Below, one piece after another: positions 57,524-64,000 of a stretch of 64,000 nucleotides of DNA. Source of the DNA: Rhizobiaceae bacterium (GTDB taxonomy: Bacteria > Pseudomonadota > Alphaproteobacteria > Rhizobiales > Rhizobiaceae); NCBI GenBank assembly GCA_029233925.1, contig JARGOX010000014.1, positions 1-64,000 on the forward strand, given 5' to 3'. The position numbers were made by a program, and so were the translations under genes. How positions within the stretch are numbered: position 1 is the stretch's first letter; each line of letters begins with the position of its first letter. Below the pieces are notes generated by a model. That model saw nothing but the letters and a program-made list of their open reading frames with translations, searched no databases and had not been told where the DNA came from.

Positions 57524-58171
57524 ATGAACATGTATTTTCTGCCTGAGCCTGCCGTTCTCCTGGCCTTTACGGCAGCCTCGCTTGTGCTGATCCTGACACC
57601 GGGTCCGGACATGACCCTGATGATGAGCCGCGCGTTGACGGGTGGTCGTGTGCAGGCCATTGCCTGTGTGGGCGGCACCATAACAGGCCTGCTGGTACAC
57701 ACGGTTCTGGTGGCCATCGGCGTGGCGGCGCTGGTGGTTGCATCACCAACGGGATTTCTGATTCTGAAAGCCACTGGTTCGCTCTATCTCCTGTGGCTTG
57801 CCGTTCAGGCCGTGCGCAAGGGCTCTGCGTTCAATCTCGGCGCATCGGTTTCTCGCGAAAAGTCATATTTCGCCAATTGGACCAACGGGCTCGCCGTCAA
57901 TCTTCTCAATCCGAAGATCATCATATTCTTCATGACCTTCCTGCCGCAATTCGTATCGGTCAATGATCCCCATATCAGAGAAAAACTGCTGTTTCTTGGC
58001 CTTGCCTATGCGGCGCTGTCCTTGCCGATTGCGCTGGCCATTGTGCTGGTTTCGGGAAGATTGGCCGTTGTGTTGAAAAGCAACCCGCGCATCATGCGGA
58101 TTCTGGACTATGGTTGCGCCGGCGTCTTTTCGCTGTTTGCCGTCAGAATAATCTTCACACAGGGCAGGTAA
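57524..58171 (+). CDS. LysE/RhtB family exporter
   Basis: 215 residues with about six membrane segments. LILTPGPDMTLMMSRALTGG at the N-terminus and NLLNPKIIIFFMTFLPQFV are LysE family signatures. It probably exports an amino acid such as threonine or homoserine lactone. ATG 57524 has AAAGGG upstream. It is divergent from argG and convergent with a small membrane-protein gene. Confidence 0.92.
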   Translation: MNMYFLPEPAVLLAFTAASLVLILTPGPDMTLMMSRALTGGRVQAIACVGGTITGLLVHTVLVAIGVAALVVASPTGFLILKATGSLYLLWLAVQAVRKGSAFNLGASVSREKSYFANWTNGLAVNLLNPKIIIFFMTFLPQFVSVNDPHIREKLLFLGLAYAALSLPIALAIVLVSGRLAVVLKSNPRIMRILDYGCAGVFSLFAVRIIFTQGR

Positions 58172-58177
58172 TAGGCT

Positions 58178-58648
58178 TCACGCCTTCCTGGAAGAGGCCT
58201 GTTTCTCCGGCAACCAGTTGCCGGCGTTTCTGCCGGCGACCAGCCAATAGACGATACCGGCAATCATTCCTGCCGCAAGGGTCATGGCAAAGGTCTCGTA
58301 GTCGGACTGGCGTTCACCGCCTTTGAAAAGCGTGATGATCAACGGTGTGAGTGCGGCGGTCACGCCGCCGCAGATTGCATAATAGAGCCAGTCCCGGCGT
58401 CGGCTGATTTCACTGAAAATAATGATCAGCATGGCCGGAAAAAAGGCCACATAGCCCGCAATGCTGGCAAGCGCCACGGCAAAGATGATCAGGCCAGCGT
58501 CAAATCCCGTATCGGAAAGCTGCCCGACCTCGCTGGGCGTGATCATTTTTGTCATGAAGGCAAGCAGCACGCCCGCTGTCATGGCGGCGGCGGTGAAACC
58601 GATGGTGATCATCACGAGACGAATGAGATAGGAAGTGAAACGATCCAC
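58178..58648 (-). CDS. Conserved hypothetical membrane protein
   Basis: 156 residues with four hydrophobic segments (IRLVMITIGFTAAAMTAGVL, AGLIIFAVALASIAGYVAFF, WLYYAICGGVTAALTPLII, MTLAAGMIAGIVYWLVAG). I do not recognise the family. It starts 2 bases after the rlmN stop, so it is probably in the same operon. Confidence 0.75.
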   Translation of the reverse strand: MDRFTSYLIRLVMITIGFTAAAMTAGVLLAFMTKMITPSEVGQLSDTGFDAGLIIFAVALASIAGYVAFFPAMLIIIFSEISRRRDWLYYAICGGVTAALTPLIITLFKGGERQSDYETFAMTLAAGMIAGIVYWLVAGRNAGNWLPEKQASSRKA

Positions 58649-58650
58649 GC

Positions 58651-59901
58651 CTATTCCTCGCCGTGACCGGCAATCATCATGGCTTCCAGTGCCAGTCTTT
58701 CGGGCTTGCGCATGCGCTCGGATTCAGACTTCAGCTGTCCGCAGGCGGCCAGGATATCGGCGCCCCGAGGGGTGCGGATCGGCGACGCATAGCCGGCGTG
58801 ATTGACGAAATCGGCAAAGACCTTGATGTGCTCCCAGTCGGAGCATTCGTACTGGCTGCCGGGCCAGGGGTTGAACGGGATCAAATTGATCTTGGCCGGG
58901 ACACCCTTGAGCAGTTGAACAAGATCCCTGGCATCTTCCAGTGAATCATTGACGCCCTTGAGCATGACATATTCAAAGGTAATGCGCCGTGCATTGGAAA
59001 GGCCCGGATAATCGCGGCAGGCTTGAATGAGTTCGGCAATCGGGTATTTCTTGTTGATCGGCACCAGTTCGTTGCGCAGATCATCGCGCACCGCATGCAG
59101 CGAGATGGCGAGCATGACGCCGATTTCTTCGCCGGTGCGGTAGATTTCCGGCACGACACCGGAAGTCGACAGGGTGATGCGCCGTTTCGACAAGGACAGG
59201 CCCTCATTGTCGGAGGCAATCAGCAGAGCCGTTTTCACATTTTCGAAATTGTACAGCGGCTCGCCCATGCCCATCATGACGATATTGGTAATCTTGCGTC
59301 CTTCGGAGGGCACGATGGCGCCCTGCGGCGTGTCCTTTTTGGGAAAATCTCCGAGACGTTCGCGGGCCAGAAGCAGTTGTGAGAGGATTTCCTCTGCGGT
59401 GAGATTGCGCACGAGCGTCTGCGTTCCAGTATGACAGAAAGAGCAATTCAGGGTGCAACCCACCTGGCTGGATATGCAAAGGGTGCCGCGGCCTTCTTCC
59501 GGAATATAGACGGTTTCAATTTCGACAGGCTTGCCCGCACCGCGTGAGGGAAATTGCAAAAGCCATTTTCTGGTGCCGTCTTCGGAAATCTGTTCGTCGA
59601 CGATTTTTGGACGCGCGATGGTAAAGCGCTCGCTCAACAGGGCGCGCAGTTCCCTTGACACATTGAGCATCTCGGCAAAATCGGAAACACCGCGCACATA
59701 AAGCCAGTGCCAAAGCTGCTGAACCCGCATCTTGACCTGGCGTTCAGGAATGCCCGCATCGCTTAGAACCGCGCTCATTTCTTCGCGGGTCATGCCAATC
59801 AGCGATGGTTTTTGGCCATCTGGCAGTGGTGATACGGCTTTGACACGCAAGGCCAGGGCATCGCGGGTGTCGGTGTTTTTCAAATCAATGGTCAGGGGCA
59901 T
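58651..59901 (-). CDS. rlmN: Dual-specificity 23S rRNA/tRNA adenine C2-methyltransferase RlmN
   Basis: 416 residues. The radical-SAM Cys triplet C-T-L-N-C-S-F-C is near residues 150-160; [20 protein letters not shown] and the C-terminal LAACGQL (catalytic Cys) complete it. It methylates A2503 of 23S rRNA and A37 of tRNAs. It is the first gene of a two-gene operon with the membrane protein. GMP- and SAM-binding residues look normal. Confidence 0.96.
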   Translation of the reverse strand: MPLTIDLKNTDTRDALALRVKAVSPLPDGQKPSLIGMTREEMSAVLSDAGIPERQVKMRVQQLWHWLYVRGVSDFAEMLNVSRELRALLSERFTIARPKIVDEQISEDGTRKWLLQFPSRGAGKPVEIETVYIPEEGRGTLCISSQVGCTLNCSFCHTGTQTLVRNLTAEEILSQLLLARERLGDFPKKDTPQGAIVPSEGRKITNIVMMGMGEPLYNFENVKTALLIASDNEGLSLSKRRITLSTSGVVPEIYRTGEEIGVMLAISLHAVRDDLRNELVPINKKYPIAELIQACRDYPGLSNARRITFEYVMLKGVNDSLEDARDLVQLLKGVPAKINLIPFNPWPGSQYECSDWEHIKVFADFVNHAGYASPIRTPRGADILAACGQLKSESERMRKPERLALEAMMIAGHGEE

Positions 59902-59971
59902 CGGGCAGATCTTTCAGATCAGGTAAATCGTCTGCACATTCGTACAGTCAGGCGCGGTGATCTCTCATCTA

Positions 59972-60015
59972 GAGCGTTTCCTGATCAAATGGAACCATTC
60001 GATCAGGAAACGCTC
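59972..60015. repeat. 44-base near-perfect palindrome, rhizobial intergenic type
   Basis: GAGCGTTTCCTGATC and GATCAGGAAACGCTC form perfect 15-base arms; the core AATGG-AA-CCATT is itself palindromic. It lies between ialB2 and rlmN, away from both coding regions. Near-identical elements occur widely between genes in Rhizobiales. Confidence 0.85.
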
Positions 60016-60076
60016 AGTTGTTGTCGGTGTCACCCTTTGCCGGGGCACCAGGAATGACCTGAATATAGTGCACAGC

Positions 60077-60099
60077 AAAAGGCCGGCACAAGGCCGGCC
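60077..60099 (-). terminator. Terminator of the second IalB gene
   Basis: On the minus strand GGCCGGC-CTTGT-GCCGGCC is followed by TTTTG. It lies 34-56 bases downstream of the IalB stop. Confidence 0.75.
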
Positions 60100-60132
60100 A
60101 ATATATTCCAGACAATCTGTGTGATTGCGGGT

Positions 60133-60639
60133 CTATCTGCAGTTGGCGATTTCGTCCAGAGCTGCTGTCACACCGGAAAGCGAATAGGTGTAGCTTGTCT
60201 TGGTGCCGCGGCGCGAAATGGCATCGACCGTCATGTTCGACCCGGCACGCATGGCAGCCACCAGCGATGGCTCTTCAGCGGCATTTTCGACCCAGGCTGA
60301 ATCATTCTGGGTGAAAAGGGTAAAATCGCGACCATCTATCTTCACTGTCACCTTTGAACCGTCTTGCAGCGTATAGCCCATCTTCGCCTGAGGCTCATAA
60401 CTGATATTCTGTCCCGGGCGCTGCGAAATCAGGAAAAAGATATCTCCGTGATTGACGCCATCGGGTTGTTTGCGCGTCGGCAGCGAAAGAACATAACAAA
60501 CCTTGCTGTTTGCCGCCGAATAGGAATAGGCACCCCACGCGCTGAATTGTTTAATCAGCGATGGTGGCGACTGGGCCAATGCGGAGCCGATCATTGTGAA
60601 CGACAGGACAAATGCGAGCACGAACTTCTTTAAAACCAT
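60133..60639 (-). CDS. Second IalB-family secreted protein
   Basis: 168 residues. The signal peptide MVLKKFVLAFVLSFTMIG ends near SALAQ; the mature part has FSAWGAYSYS, KVCYVLSLPTRKQPDG, and ends in a Cys (IANCR). The IalB pattern is looser than in the 12.9-kb gene. It would be periplasmic. ATG 60639 is chosen because the signal peptide starts there; an ATG at 60663 is possible. Confidence 0.82.
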   Translation of the reverse strand: MVLKKFVLAFVLSFTMIGSALAQSPPSLIKQFSAWGAYSYSAANSKVCYVLSLPTRKQPDGVNHGDIFFLISQRPGQNISYEPQAKMGYTLQDGSKVTVKIDGRDFTLFTQNDSAWVENAAEEPSLVAAMRAGSNMTVDAISRRGTKTSYTYSLSGVTAALDEIANCR

Positions 60640-60892
60640 AATAAACCTACCGGTTGTCTTCATTGCCTTCAAACAGGGGTCTTGCATTGAACATGCAGGT
60701 TTGGCAACAATTTGACTTAATTTGCGCAAACTTCGGTTACCAAACCGTCAACAAGGGCACAAAACCTGACGATTTCTCCTGATATTGGGGATTTGCAAGC
60801 AGTTACCACGCCGAATGACAGAAGAAAACAGACCAAAATATTTTGCGCAGCGCCCTTTCATCCGGTTCAATGTCTGATGTGGTGAACAAGAA

Positions 60893-61267
60893 TCAGTCGG
60901 AGATGGTGCCAAGGGCGTTTCTGGCCGCTGCATAATGGCCAGGCTTGATGTGGCTGCGCACCGCCGCCAGCGCCACGCCAAGAACAGCGACGTCATCTGA
61001 AAACCCGACAAGCGCGAAAAAATCCGGAATGCCATCCAGCGGCAGCACAAAATAGGCCAATGCCGCCAGCAATATTCCGCGAACCCTGGTGGGCGTCTGG
61101 GAGTCCATGGCACAATAATAGGATGCGACAAGGTCTTCCATGAAGGGCACCTGACGGGCGGCATTGCGGACGGTTTTCCAGAACTTGTTTTGAACCTTCT
61201 GTTCGCGATCCCGGCGCGTGTCATCATCACCGGGTTCAAGTATCTCGCCAAATTTGATGTCGCTCAT
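60893..61267 (-). CDS. YkvA family (DUF1232) protein
   Basis: 124 residues with the DUF1232 signature ALAYFVLPLDGIPDFFALVG followed by FSDDVAVLGVALAAV. Members are small membrane-associated proteins of unknown role. ATG 61267 fits the family; the open frame upstream to 61348 adds no conserved sequence. Confidence 0.88.
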   Translation of the reverse strand: MSDIKFGEILEPGDDDTRRDREQKVQNKFWKTVRNAARQVPFMEDLVASYYCAMDSQTPTRVRGILLAALAYFVLPLDGIPDFFALVGFSDDVAVLGVALAAVRSHIKPGHYAAARNALGTISD

Positions 61268-61351
61268 GAACTGCCCATCCGATGATAAGATGTTTCCCAC
61301 TTCAGGTTTCCTTGGAAGGAATATGGATGTTCGCGTAAACATGTTCAAGCA

Positions 61352-61636
61352 TCAGCTTATGCCTGCGGCCCGGTTCATGGCCTTGGCAAGACGGAAATCC
61401 AGATCGGTCAAGCCGCCCGTATCATGGGTTGTCAGCACCACATCCACCCGTTTGTAGACATTGAACCATTCGGGATGGTGGTTGAGTTTTTCGGCGGCAA
61501 GGGCGCATTGCGTCATGAACCCAAAGGCTTCGCGGAAGTTTTTGAAATCGAAAGAGCGCTCCAGCGCTTTTGCGTCCTTGCGCAATGTCCAGCCAGGCAC
61601 GTCACCAAGCTGTCTTTCTACGTCCTGCTTATCCAT
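61352..61636 (-). CDS. phhB: Pterin-4a-carbinolamine dehydratase
   Basis: 94 residues, a standard PCD. The active-site stretch [20 protein letters not shown] and the later [11 protein letters not shown] are intact. It dehydrates 4a-hydroxytetrahydropterin in pterin recycling; no phenylalanine hydroxylase is nearby, so it may serve another role (moonlighting is known). Confidence 0.94.
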   Translation of the reverse strand: MDKQDVERQLGDVPGWTLRKDAKALERSFDFKNFREAFGFMTQCALAAEKLNHHPEWFNVYKRVDVVLTTHDTGGLTDLDFRLAKAMNRAAGIS

Positions 61637-61718
61637 GAACGCCTCTCTGTGCTGTCAGTCTTTTACGGCCGTCCCCGGGCGGAAGGCATAATGGTGTGTT
61701 TATGTCGATCTGCCGACA

Positions 61719-62312
61719 TCAGCGGCTGTTGATGGAAGACTTGGGCATCGCTTCGATGGGCTGACTGGATGGCTTTGCCTGTGTCAGGGGATAGATTTCC
61801 TCAGTCACATAGGGCCCCCCTCCAACGGATTCGCGTGCCGACATCACGACGAACCTTGAAACGGTGAAGGGATCTGTACGAAAATTGCTGCGCGCACCAA
61901 GGTATTGTACCACGTCATGGACCCGAGCGCCGCGCAATCTGGCAAGGCTGACATGGGGTGTGAATTTGCGTGGATCCGGTCTCAGATGAAGCCGCTGACA
62001 GATGCGCTCGATTTCGGCCTGCAACGCCATGAGATCCGGGGATGCAGAAACACCCGCCCAAAGGGAATGAGGTTTTTTCGAGCCGAATGACCCAAGGCCG
62101 ATCAAGGACAGGTTGAAAGCGTGACGGCCGATGCGATCCAGCGCGTGGACAAGCTCATCGGCTGTGGGTGCGTCAATATCGCCAATGAAACGCAGGGTGA
62201 TATGGTAATTTTCCACATCGATCCAGCGGGCACCGTGCAAACCGCCGCGAAGAAGCGAAAGACTCAGGGCCGCTTCGCGAGGAATCTCGAGGGCAATAAA
62301 CAAACGCGGCAT
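61719..62312 (-). CDS. thpR: RNA 2',3'-cyclic phosphodiesterase (2H family, ThpR)
   Basis: 197 residues. The two H-x-[T/S] motifs are in ENYHITLRFIGD and FTPHVSLARLRG. The family opens RNA 2',3'-cyclic phosphates. ATG 62312 starts MPRLFIALEIP as in homologues; the frame extends to 62372 without support. Confidence 0.92.
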   Translation of the reverse strand: MPRLFIALEIPREAALSLSLLRGGLHGARWIDVENYHITLRFIGDIDAPTADELVHALDRIGRHAFNLSLIGLGSFGSKKPHSLWAGVSASPDLMALQAEIERICQRLHLRPDPRKFTPHVSLARLRGARVHDVVQYLGARSNFRTDPFTVSRFVVMSARESVGGGPYVTEEIYPLTQAKPSSQPIEAMPKSSINSR

Positions 62313-62439
62313 GGCAGCCTCCCCGATTCGATACGATGTTTCCAGCGAATCATGTGTGGTTGCCGAGAGCAAGACCTAGTGCATGCAAAAAGCAATTTTC
62401 ACGACAATTTGTCCACACTCATACCCTGATGTTCTGTCT

Positions 62440-63090
62440 CTATTGTGACGTTTGGCCGTTGATCAAGGCTATCAGGTCCTCGGCATAGGGCAGAAATCTG
62501 GCAACCATGATGTCCACGCCCTTGGGATTGGGATGCATGCCGTCACCAATGTCCAGTCCACTCTGGGCTGCCACGCCGTCCAGAAAAAACGGATAGAGGG
62601 GAACCGCCCGGGCCTCTGCCAGTTCCGGGTAAATGGTGTTGAACCGTTCGGCATAATCATCGCCCATATTGGGCGGCGCCAGCATGCCGACCAACAGGAC
62701 GGCAATGCCACGCTTTTGCAATCCGGCGATCATGGCGTCCAGGTTCTGGCGCGTGTTTTCAGGGCTCAGGCCACGCAGCGCATCATTTGCGCCCAGTTGC
62801 AATAGCACCGCGTCTGTTCCTTCGGGTACCGACCAGTTGATCCGCGCCAGGCCGCCGGTTGACGTATCGCCGGATACGCCGGCATTGCTGATCGCCACAT
62901 CATAGCCCTCGGCCTTCAGGGCGGCTTCCAATTTTGACGGAAACGCGTCGGAAGGCGCCAGTTCATAGCCCGCCATCAGGCTGTCGCCAAATCCGACGAT
63001 CTGGACTGTATCGGCCTGCGCAAAACTGCCTGCCGCAAAAGAAAAACAGCTAAAAAGGATGAAAATGCGACATGCGGCTTTAATTGTCAT
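62440..63090 (-). CDS. tesA: Arylesterase / multifunctional SGNH esterase (TesA-like)
   Basis: 216 residues. A signal peptide (CRIFILFSCFSFAAGSFAQA) precedes the GDSL block VGFGDSLMAGY (Ser nucleophile); LGANDALRG and DGMHPNPKG supply the rest of the triad. It is a periplasmic esterase/thioesterase. It is divergent from an ABC transporter of the YbbA-YbbP type, the same arrangement as tesA-ybbA-ybbP in E. coli. Confidence 0.93.
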   Translation of the reverse strand: MTIKAACRIFILFSCFSFAAGSFAQADTVQIVGFGDSLMAGYELAPSDAFPSKLEAALKAEGYDVAISNAGVSGDTSTGGLARINWSVPEGTDAVLLQLGANDALRGLSPENTRQNLDAMIAGLQKRGIAVLLVGMLAPPNMGDDYAERFNTIYPELAEARAVPLYPFFLDGVAAQSGLDIGDGMHPNPKGVDIMVARFLPYAEDLIALINGQTSQ

Positions 63091-63171
63091 GGGATGGTTC
63101 CTAAATTCTCTGGCAGCAGCAAAGAGGATCGACACAATGATTTCTGCCTATACATATAGTGAGCGGTCGCT

Positions 63172-63873
63172 TTGACAAAACCCATCATAGAGTTGAAAAA
63201 AGCTGATTTGACGCTGGGCAACGGCGCAACCTCCGTTCATGTCCTTAAAAATATGGATCTGAGTGTCAATCCGGGCGAATCCGTCGGCATCGTCGGTCCC
63301 TCAGGCTCGGGCAAATCCACCCTGCTGATGGTGCTGGCAGGTCTGGAAAGCATCGATTCGGGTGAAATCACCATATCAGGAAATCCCATCCACCACATGA
63401 GCGAGGACGAGGTGGCCCATTTCCGCGGGCGCAATGTCGGAATAGTCTTTCAGTCTTTCCACCTCATTCCCAACATGACGGCGCTGGAAAATGTCGCTGT
63501 GCCGCTGGAACTGGCAGGGCGATCGGATGCATTTGAAGTGGCGCGTCAGGAACTGGCCTCTGTCGGGCTGGCGGAACGCATGACCCATTATCCGGGTGAA
63601 TTGTCGGGCGGCGAGCAGCAACGCGTCGCCATTGCGCGAGCTCTGGCGCCCTCGCCGGCTTTGCTGATTGCGGACGAACCCACGGGCAATCTCGACGCTG
63701 AGACCGGCAGGCAGATCGCTGATCTGCTGTTTGCCAAACAGGCGGAGCGCGGCACAACGCTGCTTCTGGTGACCCACGACAGTGCCCTTGCCGAGCGATG
63801 CAGCCGTCAGGTGCGCGTTCGTTCCGGTCAGATCTTGAGTGAAACAGACACTGAAGAAGTGGCTGTCGCGTGA
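63172..63873 (+). CDS. ABC transporter ATP-binding protein, YbbA/LolD-like
   Basis: 233 residues. Walker A GPSGSGKST, signature LSGGEQQRVAIARAL, Walker B LLIADEPTGNLD are intact. TTG 63172 is the start. Members of this group (YbbA, MacB-like) power lipid or peptide export. Its stop overlaps the next gene's start as GTGA, so the two are translationally coupled. Confidence 0.92.
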   Translation: MTKPIIELKKADLTLGNGATSVHVLKNMDLSVNPGESVGIVGPSGSGKSTLLMVLAGLESIDSGEITISGNPIHHMSEDEVAHFRGRNVGIVFQSFHLIPNMTALENVAVPLELAGRSDAFEVARQELASVGLAERMTHYPGELSGGEQQRVAIARALAPSPALLIADEPTGNLDAETGRQIADLLFAKQAERGTTLLLVTHDSALAERCSRQVRVRSGQILSETDTEEVAVA

Positions 63874-64000
63874 ACCAGACTGCAACAAAGAACCAGATTG
63901 CAACAAAGAAATTGCCTGGCATGACGGATATTCGACTTGCCTTTCGTCTGGCCCTGCGTGAAATGCGCGGCGGCCTTTCGGGTTTTTACATATTTCTGGC
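63870..64000 (+). CDS. ABC transporter permease, YbbP-like (cut by window end)
   Basis: Only the first 43 codons are in the window, starting GTG 63870 inside the ATPase stop. After a short tandem repeat (NQTATK-NQIATK) comes MTDIRLAFRLALREMRGGLS followed by GFYIFL, the N-terminus of FtsX-like permeases such as YbbP. An alternative start is the Met at 63924. The rest lies beyond the window. Confidence 0.8.
   Translation, partial: MNQTATKNQIATKKLPGMTDIRLAFRLALREMRGGLSGFYIFL

Overview
The window reads as a contiguous chromosomal segment of an alphaproteobacterium of the order Hyphomicrobiales (Rhizobiales). The evidence is the set of family-typical genes: two IalB proteins, an OtpR/CenR-type response regulator beside a cyclic-nucleotide-binding protein, the hemC-hemD-Mic60-like-hemY cluster, a CysN/CysC fusion, and rhizobial-style intergenic palindromes. 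The DNA is moderately GC-rich. No phage, plasmid, IS element, CRISPR array or rRNA was seen. Genus-level placement is not possible from reading alone.

Layout. 1-6.2 kb: tRNA-Gly, a YbaK/ProX deacylase, a thioredoxin-TPR chaperedoxin, a Lon-N domain protein, a Trm112-like protein, TetR plus LysE exporter, a Tat-type L,D-transpeptidase and an OmpA-like lipoprotein. 6.2-13.5 kb: an AT-rich spacer, a giant repetitive autotransporter split by a frameshift at a run of six G, and an IalB protein. 13.6-19.2 kb: a TPR-sulfotransferase tail-to-tail with cysD (carrying an unusual N-terminal extension of about 198 residues) and cysNC, which together supply PAPS. 19.2-23 kb: an ABC efflux operon led by a TetR gene with a 28-bp palindromic operator. 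23.0-23.95 kb: a gene-free mosaic of GC-rich repeats. 24-30 kb: a UbiH-type monooxygenase, TesB, then glnK-amtB and a second ammonium transporter, each behind a sigma-54-like promoter. 30-36.5 kb: FtsK, LolA, ExoIII, a cNMP-binding protein, an OtpR/CenR-like regulator and a second L,D-transpeptidase-like protein. 36.5-46.1 kb: a minus-strand tsaD-gpsA-YciI-EVE-methyltransferase group, and divergent hemC-hemD-Mic60-like-hemY. 46-64 kb: mostly housekeeping genes (YggT, DUF167, ppa, typA, dcp, argG, rlmN, phhB, thpR, tesA) with transporters, ending inside an ABC permease cut by the window edge.

The most interesting part is 6.2-19.2 kb. A large surface protein with a possibly switchable frame lies near a complete sulfation module: ATP sulfurylase subunits, APS kinase and a TPR-tethered sulfotransferase. 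The substrate of the sulfotransferase is unknown. The CysD extension and the 23-kb repeat mosaic are the two stretches I could not match to anything I know.
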